This document shows, in pieces, positions 56,981-64,000 of a stretch of DNA of 64,000 bases. The position numbers and the translations under genes are program-made. How positions within the stretch are numbered: the first letter of the stretch is position 1; every line of letters begins with the position of its first letter. The DNA is from Maribacter ulvicola (GTDB lineage: Bacteria; Bacteroidota; Bacteroidia; Flavobacteriales; Flavobacteriaceae): contig NZ_FTMA01000005.1 in assembly GCF_900155985.1 (NCBI RefSeq), positions 209,759 to 273,758 of the forward strand. The letters are read 5' to 3'. The notes under the pieces were generated by a model. It was not told where the DNA came from. It did no database searches and worked only from the letters and a program-made list of their open reading frames with translations.

Positions 56981-57250
56981 TTAAGCTAGCTTATTCAAGT
57001 CTTCAACTAATTTAGTTGCCTTAGTTTCCAAATCTTTTCTAACTTCTTTGAAATGTGCTTTCTTGTTCTCAACATCATTTTTGTTGATTTTAGCAACCAA
57101 CTCGTCAAAAGTTACAATTGCTTCATCTATAATGGCAGAACCTTCTTTTGAATGAGTTGTACCATTAGTAGCCTCAACTATATAAACACCTTCTATAATG
57201 TCACCAAGAACATTATTAATATCTTTCTTTAAATTTTTAATACTTGCCAT
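56981..57250 (-). CDS. Conserved hypothetical 89-aa helical protein
   Basis: An 89-aa protein I do not recognise. It is Lys/Glu/Asp-rich and predicted almost entirely helical (ASIKNLKKDINNVLGDIIEG; NKNDVENKKAHFKEVRKDLE), with no Cys, no signal peptide and no membrane segment. The ribosome-like operon context is absent; it is followed by a terminator shared with the DUF4369 gene and preceded by manA on the same strand at 57 bp. Such proteins recur across Flavobacteriales with unknown function. Confidence 0.6.
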   Translation of the reverse strand: MASIKNLKKDINNVLGDIIEGVYIVEATNGTTHSKEGSAIIDEAIVTFDELVAKINKNDVENKKAHFKEVRKDLETKATKLVEDLNKLA

Positions 57251-57307
57251 CTCTAATTATTTTTTGCAAAAATACAATATTTGAACTCCTATATAGTTAA
57301 TTAGTAC

Positions 57308-58273
57308 TTAAATAGTAACCTCTAACAGTTTAGCACCAATAGATTGTAAAGAAATCTTCTGAGTTGAAGCTGGTAACAACGCTGTTTCTCCACTTTTAAT
57401 TGAAACTTCACCTTCGGCAGTATTAATTTTAGCTTCACCACCAACGCACATGAAAATGGTAAATGAATCGCGTTGTGCAGTATCTACATCTAAATTTTCC
57501 GTAAGTTCAATGAAATTGGTTTTAAAATAAGGACAATCTACCATGGTATTTACTTTATTCTTATCATGACCATAAGCAACTTTGAAATCATCTTTCTTTT
57601 CATAATCTACAGCATCTAAAGCTAAATCTGTATGTAGTTCACGAAGGTTACCGTCTTTGTCTTTTCTATTGAAATCGAAAACACGATACGTTACATCAGA
57701 AGTTTGTTGTATTTCTGCCAACATTACTCCTGCTCCTATTGCATGAATTTTACCTGTATTTATAAAAAACGTATCTCCTTCTTTAACTTCTTCATAATTT
57801 AAAAGATCAAGTAAGGTGTCATTAGCGACACTTTCAGCATATTCTTCTTTGGTAACATCTTTATTAAAACCAACGATCAACTCTGCCTTAGGGTCAGCAT
57901 CCATAATATACCACATTTCTGTTTTCCCAAAAGAATTGTGACGCTCTTTTGCTAAAGCATCATTAGGGTGTAGTTGAATAGATAAATCTTGTTTGGCATC
58001 GATAAACTTTATAAGAATAGGAAATTCTTTTCCAAAACGTTCTACAACACTTTTACCCAAAAGTTCTTCTGCATTAGAATCAATAAGATCTTGTAGGGAC
58101 CTACCTTCTAAACTACCATTTGCTACAATAGAAATATCACCTTTAACGGTTGATAGCTCCCAGCTCTCACCAGTAATATCACTTTCTATAGGTTTACCAA
58201 AAACCTCTTTAAGCTTAGTACCGCCCCAAAGTCTTTCTTTTAAAATTGGTTTAAATTTCAAAGGGTGTATCAT
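57308..58273 (-). CDS. manA: Class I mannose-6-phosphate isomerase
   Basis: A 321-aa cupin-type enzyme interconverting mannose-6-phosphate and fructose-6-phosphate. Zinc-site residues are in LSIQLHPNDALA (Q, H), GKTEMWYIMD (E) and NTGKIHAIGAG (H), with the catalytic Arg in VTYRVFDFNR. The short length (about 320 aa) is that of the Bacteroidota/Bacillus-type class I enzyme. It may feed glycan or GDP-mannose synthesis. It stands alone, 79 bp downstream of the PTPS/QueD gene on the same strand. Confidence 0.93.
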   Translation of the reverse strand: MIHPLKFKPILKERLWGGTKLKEVFGKPIESDITGESWELSTVKGDISIVANGSLEGRSLQDLIDSNAEELLGKSVVERFGKEFPILIKFIDAKQDLSIQLHPNDALAKERHNSFGKTEMWYIMDADPKAELIVGFNKDVTKEEYAESVANDTLLDLLNYEEVKEGDTFFINTGKIHAIGAGVMLAEIQQTSDVTYRVFDFNRKDKDGNLRELHTDLALDAVDYEKKDDFKVAYGHDKNKVNTMVDCPYFKTNFIELTENLDVDTAQRDSFTIFMCVGGEAKINTAEGEVSIKSGETALLPASTQKISLQSIGAKLLEVTI

Positions 58274-58352
58274 TGTATTTATTGTTTATTGGCGTCTATT
58301 AATCAACTACATAACGCACAATTAAGGTTTTTCTTACAAATTTAATCTAGTA

Positions 58353-58760
58353 TCATCCAGAAAATGTTACAAAATTTCTTGGGGTTTCGTACAGTATTAC
58401 TTCTAAATTGTGTGATTCTAGTATATGTGGTCTTAACTTTTTCCAGATTATTACTGCAATATTTTCTGCAGTTGGGTTTAATTTTTTAAATTCTTCAACT
58501 TCAACATTTAAATTCTTATGATCTAAATAGTCTTCAATCTCAACTTTTATCAAGTGTTTCAACACCTTCATGTCCATAACAAAACCAGTCTCAACATCTA
58601 TCTCTCCGGTAACGCTTACAATTAACTCATAATTATGTCCATGAAAATTAGGGTTGTTACATTTACCAAAAATTTCAGTGTTTTTAGTTTCGTCCCAATC
58701 TTTTCTATACAACCGGTGAGCAGCATTAAAATGCGCCTTTCTACTTACTTTTACTTTCAT
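58353..58760 (-). CDS. queD: 6-pyruvoyltetrahydropterin synthase/QueD family protein
   Basis: A 135-aa tunnelling-fold enzyme. Zinc is bound by three His: FNAAHRLYRK, and the HGH of NFHGHNYEL. The Cys in FGKCNNPNFHGH lies with five residues between Cys and HGH, as in 6-pyruvoyl-tetrahydropterin synthase; many QueD proteins have a shorter Cys-HGH spacing, so tetrahydropterin synthesis is possible as well as queuosine precursor (preQ0) synthesis. Catalytic Asp and His are in LDHKNLNV. The stop/start of idi overlaps by one base, so the two genes are coupled. Confidence 0.85.
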   Translation of the reverse strand: MKVKVSRKAHFNAAHRLYRKDWDETKNTEIFGKCNNPNFHGHNYELIVSVTGEIDVETGFVMDMKVLKHLIKVEIEDYLDHKNLNVEVEEFKKLNPTAENIAVIIWKKLRPHILESHNLEVILYETPRNFVTFSG

Positions 58761-59290
58761 TATTTCGTTGGCATTTTAAATAAATGTTCATAAAATTTAT
58801 CAAAAATGATTTTAAACCAAGCTGTGTATTCTTTAGGGTTTTGAGAAATATCCTCTTTTACAGCTTCTGGAGACATCCATTTCCAAGCCTCTACCTCATC
58901 TGGGTTTATAGTTGGTTCTGAATTAAAGCTACCTAACATTACATGATCATATTCATGTTCGGTCAGTCCATTATCGAACGGGGCTTTATAAATGAAGGAA
59001 AACAATTCTTTTAGCTCCGCCTGAAATCCCATTTCTTCTTGGAGTCTACGTTTACCTGCTTCAATATTTGACTCCCCTACTCGTTGATGACTACAACATG
59101 TATTCGTCCATAATAATGGAGAGTGATATTTAGATGCCGCACGTTGTTGCAACATTATATCACCACTGTCATTCGTTATAAAAACAGAAAATGCTCTATG
59201 TAAAACTGCCTTTTCATGGGCTTCCATTTTAGCCATAGTACCAATTTGTTCATTGCTTTCGTTTACGAGAATTACCTGTTCTTCCTTCAT
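58760..59290 (-). CDS. idi: Isopentenyl-diphosphate delta-isomerase (type I)
   Basis: A 176-aa Nudix-fold metalloenzyme that interconverts isopentenyl diphosphate and dimethylallyl diphosphate. Motifs are LLWTNTCCSHQRVGE (catalytic Cys in TNTCCSH), the Nudix-like helix EAGKRRLQEEMGF, and LTEHEYDHVM (Glu residues that bind metal). It feeds isoprenoid, carotenoid and menaquinone synthesis. Its stop shares one base with the PTPS/QueD start (ATGA-type overlap), a compact two-gene unit. Confidence 0.95.
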   Translation of the reverse strand: MKEEQVILVNESNEQIGTMAKMEAHEKAVLHRAFSVFITNDSGDIMLQQRAASKYHSPLLWTNTCCSHQRVGESNIEAGKRRLQEEMGFQAELKELFSFIYKAPFDNGLTEHEYDHVMLGSFNSEPTINPDEVEAWKWMSPEAVKEDISQNPKEYTAWFKIIFDKFYEHLFKMPTK

Positions 59291-59350
59291 AAGGTAAAAA
59301 TAAGGCGTTTTCCGTATTTTACGTAATGAAGAATCTATAAAAAGAAAAAT

Positions 59351-60304
59351 CTAGAAGAAACGTGGCGATTTTAAATTGTTTTTGGATGTTATAAAATCAT
59401 ACCTGAATATAACTTCAAATGATCCATCATTAAAAGCGGTATTACCAAGGTCTGTAGTTTCTTTATCATACGCTATACCAATCAAGAATTTATTAGAAAC
59501 ATTAAACCCTGCCATTCCGCTAAATGCAGCATCCCACCTGTAAGCGGCCCCTAAAATAAATTTATCATTAAACATAAAATTTACCGATACATCTACTTGT
59601 AATGGTGCTCCTTCTACAACTTTAGTCAGTAATGCTGGTTTAAATTTCACAGAATCATTTAAATCCCAGACATAGCCTGTTATTAAATAAAGATTCATTT
59701 GTTCTTTAGCAGTTGATAAATTCGTTTCTTGAAAATGTGTTGTTTCCAAAAACCTTGGTACGGATAACCCTACATAAAATTTATTGGTACGGTAATACAC
59801 TCCTGCCCCTATGTTAGGTGATAATCTATTGTCAATATCTTGCTGTAATGTGGGGTCAGTAGTATATTGGTTAAGTTCTGAAAACCTAATATCTAAAAGA
59901 TTGGCACTAGCCTTTAATCCAAAACTTAAACGCCCTTCTTTAGAAGTCCAAACGGTATAGGAGAAGTCAACATCAAAATTAGTTTCTGCAGTAGGTCCTA
60001 TTTTGTCATTTACTATTGATAATCCCAAACCAACACCTCTATAACCAATTGGAGAATGAGCATTGAAAGTTTGCGTAGTTGGTGCACCATCTAAGCCTAC
60101 CCATTGAGAACGATGTAAAGCTCCAATACTAATATGTCCTCTAGAACCTGCATAAGCAGGGTTTACACTAATGGTATTATACATGTACTGTGTATACTGT
60201 GCGTCTTGTTGTCCATAAGAAAATACCCCGAGACAAAGTGCCATGGTAGCGACAACTTGTTTTAGAATTTTCCAATTAACAGTAGTACTATAAGTGTTCA
60301 ACAT
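59351..60304 (-). CDS. PorP/SprF family type IX secretion membrane protein
   Basis: A 317-aa protein with a signal peptide (VVATMALCLGVFSYGQ) and the PorP/SprF signature QQDAQYTQYMYNTISVNPAYAGSRG (given here as QDAQYTQYMYNTISVNP). The remainder is strand-rich and consistent with an outer-membrane beta-barrel. PorP/SprF-type proteins accompany large type IX secretion substrates and anchor or help export them in gliding motility. It is directly downstream of the type B cargo gene (5 bp), the typical arrangement for a cargo-plus-partner pair. Confidence 0.9.
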   Translation of the reverse strand: MLNTYSTTVNWKILKQVVATMALCLGVFSYGQQDAQYTQYMYNTISVNPAYAGSRGHISIGALHRSQWVGLDGAPTTQTFNAHSPIGYRGVGLGLSIVNDKIGPTAETNFDVDFSYTVWTSKEGRLSFGLKASANLLDIRFSELNQYTTDPTLQQDIDNRLSPNIGAGVYYRTNKFYVGLSVPRFLETTHFQETNLSTAKEQMNLYLITGYVWDLNDSVKFKPALLTKVVEGAPLQVDVSVNFMFNDKFILGAAYRWDAAFSGMAGFNVSNKFLIGIAYDKETTDLGNTAFNDGSFEVIFRYDFITSKNNLKSPRFF

Positions 60305-60309
60305 ACCTA

Positions 60310-62331
60310 TTATCTATTTATGTATATGTAACCCGAAAGTGTTTTGGGTTCTCCGTTCGGCAATTCATAATCTAAAATATAGAAGTAAGTACCTACAGGC
60401 AATTTACTATCTACATCAACGGTTACCCTACCTTCAGATGTACCATCAAAGACATTACCTTCTGTATTATATGCTTTCGTCATATATACCGCTACACCCC
60501 ACCGGTTATAAATTTTCAATGTATTGTTAGGGTAATTTTGTAAACCGTCTATTCTAAGAATATCATGGACTCCATCACCATTAGGTGTAATAACGTTGAA
60601 AACTTCGATTTCTTCTTCTAGCTGACCTAAATCTGAATCTAAGTAATTAGGTGTACCATCATCGTCAGAATCATCATCAACATAATTTCCATTAAGGTTG
60701 ATATCTTCATCACGAGTTTCTATACCATCATCATCATCATCGGTATCTCTGTAATCAGACTCTTCATCACTATCTGTATTTGGCAGTTGTGCGTAAGGAT
60801 CATCAATTTCATCGTTGACATCTGTATCAACTGAGATTGCACCTTCATAGCCATCATCTAAACCGTCATTATCTTTATCAGAACCAATACTAACCGTATC
60901 TGCTATACCATCATGGTTGTGGTCATGGGCTTCAATGGCATCAACTACATTATCGTCATCACTATCCTCATCTAAATAATCCGGTAGGTTATCTCCGTCA
61001 GTATCAACCGGAAAAATTCCAGTCAAACCATTTGCTTCATAAGCATCATCTAAACCGTTGGTATTGGCGTCGATCCCTGAAGGCATTATATAGTCTGCCG
61101 TCGTCTGAGCCTCAACATTATCTGGTATACCATCACCATCAGCATCTATATCCAAATAATCTGGGAAGCCGTCACCATCAGTATCTATTGGATCGGTAGA
61201 TGGATCATTATCACCATCTAAATTCAAATCTTCAAAACTATCAACGATACCATCATCATCACTATCCAAATCAACACCTAAAGGATTAATAAGAATTGTT
61301 ATGGTCGATGTACTACAGTTACCAACAGTATCACACACCGTATATTCAAAAGCATCTGTACCCAAATAATTATTATTAGGGAAGTAGGTAGGAATATCAT
61401 CGGATGGGTCATTGGGTGTTCCGTTATCATCTACAGTTACAGAACCGCTAGTAGGTTGTGTTACGCTAAATGTTCCAACGGATGGTAAATCATTATCATT
61501 TACTTGCCATGTATCTATTGCGGTAATTGCATTAATATCTATAGCGACCGAATCATCATTAGTATCTAAAACTGGTAATACCTCTATGGTTACCGTAGCA
61601 GTACTACAATCACCGTAAGCATTACAAATTGTGTAATCAAAACTATCGGTACCGTTAAAATCTTCATCTGGAGAATAAGTGACAATATCGTCTAATGGAT
61701 TATTAGGTGTACCAACATCATCGATAGTAACCGAGCCATTTACCGGATCAGTTGTTGTTAAAGTACCAACATCTGGTAAATCGGCATCATTGCCATAAAT
61801 ATCAACAATCACCGAAACTTCTTCATCTGTAGTTACCAAATCATCTTCTAAATCTGCAGCTTCAGGCAGACAAACTACTGTAAAATTAGGTAGACTAAAT
61901 GTGTTACCTGCTTTTGTAACCATTGCAGTATATTTTACCACTGCATCTGTTGCTATGACCATTGGTCTTAGTTGATCTCCCGTTAATGGCGGACTCCAAC
62001 TTACCGAGGCTGTACTGGGCACGTTAGAGGTAATATCCATTATTACTTCATTATTTGGATTATTACAATCGGTTACAATAAAATACCCTGTTGCATTAGA
62101 GCCGCATAAAGTACCATCATAAGTAGCAAAGTAAATACCTGGTTGGGTGACCTCATAAAAGGATTCAGTACCAAGTTCCGTTGTCGGATCTGAAGCTTCA
62201 TACCAGCGAAAGTTATTTTGATCGCTATCTGTTGGCGCCTGTAATAAAAACTGCGCATTGGACACAAAAATCCCTAGCATTGCAAATACAATGCTAAGGA
62301 ATATGGTTTTATATGTATAGTTATTTTTCAA
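60310..62331 (-). CDS. T9SS type B sorting domain protein with Ig-like and Ca-binding repeats
   Basis: A 673-aa secreted protein with a signal peptide ([18 protein letters not shown]). Residues about 170-350 hold two cadherin/VCBS-like repeats ([38 protein letters not shown]). Residues about 355-575 are extremely Asp-rich with thrombospondin type 3-like calcium loops ([32 protein letters not shown]). The last 90 residues form the gliding motility-associated C-terminal domain ([35 protein letters not shown]), i.e. TIGR04131 type B. It would be exported by type IX secretion and held at the surface with help of the neighbouring PorP/SprF protein. Confidence 0.9.
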   Translation of the reverse strand: MKNNYTYKTIFLSIVFAMLGIFVSNAQFLLQAPTDSDQNNFRWYEASDPTTELGTESFYEVTQPGIYFATYDGTLCGSNATGYFIVTDCNNPNNEVIMDITSNVPSTASVSWSPPLTGDQLRPMVIATDAVVKYTAMVTKAGNTFSLPNFTVVCLPEAADLEDDLVTTDEEVSVIVDIYGNDADLPDVGTLTTTDPVNGSVTIDDVGTPNNPLDDIVTYSPDEDFNGTDSFDYTICNAYGDCSTATVTIEVLPVLDTNDDSVAIDINAITAIDTWQVNDNDLPSVGTFSVTQPTSGSVTVDDNGTPNDPSDDIPTYFPNNNYLGTDAFEYTVCDTVGNCSTSTITILINPLGVDLDSDDDGIVDSFEDLNLDGDNDPSTDPIDTDGDGFPDYLDIDADGDGIPDNVEAQTTADYIMPSGIDANTNGLDDAYEANGLTGIFPVDTDGDNLPDYLDEDSDDDNVVDAIEAHDHNHDGIADTVSIGSDKDNDGLDDGYEGAISVDTDVNDEIDDPYAQLPNTDSDEESDYRDTDDDDDGIETRDEDINLNGNYVDDDSDDDGTPNYLDSDLGQLEEEIEVFNVITPNGDGVHDILRIDGLQNYPNNTLKIYNRWGVAVYMTKAYNTEGNVFDGTSEGRVTVDVDSKLPVGTYFYILDYELPNGEPKTLSGYIYINR

Positions 62332-62359
62332 ATCGATTTGGAATCAGATGAAGTCTTAA

Positions 62360-64000
62360 TTATTTAGCTACAAATACTACGTTTATCAACGTGTTATAAT
62401 CTGTTGGTGACGCAATGACATCATACTGCATAATACCACTTGCATTAACTGTAACATTGGCAAATACTGTAGGATCATAATACGTAACATAGTAGTATAG
62501 TTCAGTATTCGCATACGTTGGTATCGCTGCTGGCGCACCTGCACTACGTACTTCAGGAGTACCGTATTGTGCTAAATACTCCGCATGTAAATTAATTGTT
62601 CTATTATTCCCTGTACTTGATACATCTACTGCTATTGAAGGTGGATAGAAAATATCTGGCCTTGTGTTCGCTATTACATATGGATTAGCCGATGTACCAG
62701 TACCACTTACACTTATATCTGAATTTGGCGCAGCTTCTACAATTGTTTCGGCACCATTTGGGCTAGGAATAGTGACACTATTACCTTCCGATATACTTAA
62801 TTGATCTCCTGAAATACTCAAGGTCTGGTCATCGGTATCCGTGTCGATTCCACTAATGTCAATCGTGTTTCCACCATCGATCGTTAAATCGGTTCCTGTT
62901 AAACTTAAAGTTTGATCATCTGTGTTTTCATATCCACTTAAATTAACCGAGTTTCCATTTGCAATCTCCAATGTATTCCCTGTTAAACTTAAAGTCTGGT
63001 CATCTGTGTTTTCATATCCACTTAAATTAACTGAGTTCCCTTCAGAAATCGCTAATATATTTCCTGTCAAGCTTAAAGTTTGATCATCGGTATCGACAGT
63101 AGCATCTGGTACATCGATAGTAAAGTTCGGATATGTTCCGCCTATGGTTACATTACCGTTTCCACCATCCGTTAGGGCCACCGTTTGGTCAGGGGCCGTA
63201 TTGGTCACCGCAAAGTCGTCTCCGCTTTGGCTAACCGAAATCCCAGTCCCCGCACTTACGGTCTGGTTCTCATTATTTGGATCGTTATCCGCATCACGGA
63301 TATCTATCAAAGCTGCAGCACCGTCCGTAATGGTTAATTCCACGCTCTGATTCGCTACTCCATTAGTACCTAAACCTAAATCCTGTTCATCGGTATCGAC
63401 AGTAGCATTAGGTACATCGATAGTAAAGTTCGGATATGTTCCGCCTATGGTTACATTACCGTTTCCGCCATCCGTTAGGGCCACCGTTTGGTCAGGGGCC
63501 GTATTGGTCACCGCAAAATCGTCTCCACTTTGGCTAACCGAAATTCCAGTACCCGCACTTACGGTCTGATTCTCATTATTTGGATCACTATCCGCATCGT
63601 CCACATTATCCACATTGGAAACATAAAGTCCGTTCGCATCTATACTCAACGCATTACCTGCCGTATTGCTAACATCCGCACTGAACACCGTACCTGCTAA
63701 ATTGAGACCACTTCCCGCCGTATATTCCGTATTTGTATCTACCGTGGCATCTGGTACATCGATAGTAAAGTTCGGATATGTTCCGCCTATGGTTACATTA
63801 CCGTTTCCGCCATCCGTTAGGGCCACCGTTTGGTCAGGAGCCGTATTGGTCACCGCAAAGTCGTCTCCGCTTTGGCTAACCGAAATCCCCGTTCCCGCAC
63901 TTACGGTCTGGTTCTCATTATTTGGATCGTTATCCGCATCACGGATATCTATTGTTGTACTCGCACCGTCGGTAATATCTATTCGTACACTTTCATTTGC
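62360..64000 (-). CDS. Repeat-rich adhesin-like protein (partial, 5' end outside window)
   Basis: The frame is open from base 64000 to the stop at 62360, so 546 codons of the C-terminal part are seen and the start is not. It has three near-identical 69-residue units (DADxDPNNENQTVSAGTGIS through DVPxATVDT), then four 28-29-residue modules (TDDQTLSLTGN, EGNSVNLSGYEN and variants), and a distinct C-terminal domain of about 125 residues (YPPSIAVDVSS; ELYYYVTYYDP; NVVFVAK). No recognisable type A or type B sorting domain is seen at the end. It lies 28 bp upstream of the type B cargo gene on the same strand, so the three genes likely form one secretion/adhesion locus. Confidence 0.78.
   Translation of the reverse strand, partial: ANESVRIDITDGASTTIDIRDADNDPNNENQTVSAGTGISVSQSGDDFAVTNTAPDQTVALTDGGNGNVTIGGTYPNFTIDVPDATVDTNTEYTAGSGLNLAGTVFSADVSNTAGNALSIDANGLYVSNVDNVDDADSDPNNENQTVSAGTGISVSQSGDDFAVTNTAPDQTVALTDGGNGNVTIGGTYPNFTIDVPNATVDTDEQDLGLGTNGVANQSVELTITDGAAALIDIRDADNDPNNENQTVSAGTGISVSQSGDDFAVTNTAPDQTVALTDGGNGNVTIGGTYPNFTIDVPDATVDTDDQTLSLTGNILAISEGNSVNLSGYENTDDQTLSLTGNTLEIANGNSVNLSGYENTDDQTLSLTGTDLTIDGGNTIDISGIDTDTDDQTLSISGDQLSISEGNSVTIPSPNGAETIVEAAPNSDISVSGTGTSANPYVIANTRPDIFYPPSIAVDVSSTGNNRTINLHAEYLAQYGTPEVRSAGAPAAIPTYANTELYYYVTYYDPTVFANVTVNASGIMQYDVIASPTDYNTLINVVFVAK
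62753..63091 (-). repeat. Four tandem TDDQTLS modules (84-87 bp each)
   Basis: Modules at about 63008-63091, 62924-63007, 62837-62923 and 62753-62836. The first two are almost identical; the third (TDGGNTIDISGI-type) and fourth (ending SVTIPSPNG) diverge. The Thr-Asp-Asp-Gln-Thr-Leu-Ser core is shared by all. Confidence 0.85.
63089..63295 (-). repeat. Coding repeat, copy 3 of 3 (207 bp)
   Basis: Encodes DADNDPNNENQ through DVPDATVDT. It begins 303 bp from copy 2 and is followed directly by the TDDQTLSLTG modules. Confidence 0.9.
63392..63598 (-). repeat. Coding repeat, copy 2 of 3 (207 bp)
   Basis: Encodes DADSDPNNENQ through DVPNATVDT. It differs from copy 1 at a few bases only. The linker before it (45 codons) is unrelated to that after it (32 codons). 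Confidence 0.9.
63734..63940 (-). repeat. Coding repeat, copy 1 of 3 (207 bp)
   Basis: Encodes DADNDPNNENQ through DVPDATVDT. Nearly identical at DNA level to copies 2 and 3. It begins 342 bp from copy 2. Confidence 0.9.

Noticed and set aside
63089..63940. Regularly spaced repeats resembling a CRISPR array
   Set aside because: The units are 207 bp, in frame with a continuous coding region and far longer than CRISPR repeats; there are no cas genes.

Overview
This is an AT-rich chromosomal window from a member of the Bacteroidota, almost certainly a marine or environmental Flavobacteriaceae. The evidence is a type IX secretion/gliding locus (PorP/SprF-like protein, type B gliding C-terminal domain), BshC for bacillithiol, Bacteroidota-restricted families (DUF2911, DUF5916, DUF4295, DUF4369, SIMPL), lipoprotein and Tat signals, and promoter-like TAnnTTTG boxes. 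The genus cannot be fixed from the sequence alone. No tRNA, rRNA, CRISPR array, insertion sequence, prophage or integrase was seen; most of the window is ordinary core genome.

Layout. 1-9 kb: yidC (cut by the left edge) behind pyrG, a small DUF3820 protein, a Tat-exported TIM-barrel isomerase, and a tight minus-strand operon guaA > LysM/PBP1 lipoprotein > OsmC > DUF922. 9-27 kb: SIMPL protein, an orphan intergenic region with two small terminator-ended units, a PNPOx-like flavoprotein, GT39, bshC, an M14 peptidase, the DUF2339/DUF3999 membrane pair, rimO, a serine hydrolase, a nitroreductase, a metallophosphoesterase, an amidase and a DUF2911 protein. 27-34 kb: a long minus-strand series recR, E2 acyltransferase, exonuclease, FAH > HPt > cinA (coupled by TAATG overlaps), rpmB, rpmG, DUF4295, ftsY. 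34-47 kb: Na+ symporter, CoA-binding protein, FabH-like synthase, TetR > AarF kinase, htpG, MOSC, DUF885, DoxX-like, a secreted protein divergent from an AraC regulator. 47-59 kb: S1/P1 nuclease, a class A PBP, the SPFH/PH-like/ribbon-helix-helix trio, DUF5916, HAD, DUF819, DUF4369, ManA, PTPS/QueD and Idi. 59-64 kb: a type IX secretion cluster with PorP/SprF, a Ca-binding type B cargo protein, and a repeat protein cut by the right edge.

The most unusual signal is in the three longest gene-free stretches (9.77-10.13, 36.09-36.48 and 39.59-39.96 kb). Each carries short units made of a tiny reading frame, an ATTGGTT heptamer (one-mismatch in the weakest unit) and an intrinsic terminator. Two tandem units at 9.8-10.05 kb look like paralogues. 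They do not belong to a flanking protein gene and may be a small RNA or micropeptide family. Other points of note are a TTTGGTTAAT direct repeat with 21-bp spacing before the AraC gene, a TGTCA direct repeat plus a palindrome before htpG, an inverted-repeat element at 4.2-4.3 kb, near-identical 207-bp coding repeats in the terminal adhesin-like gene, and an Asp-to-Asn change in the E2 HxxxDG motif.
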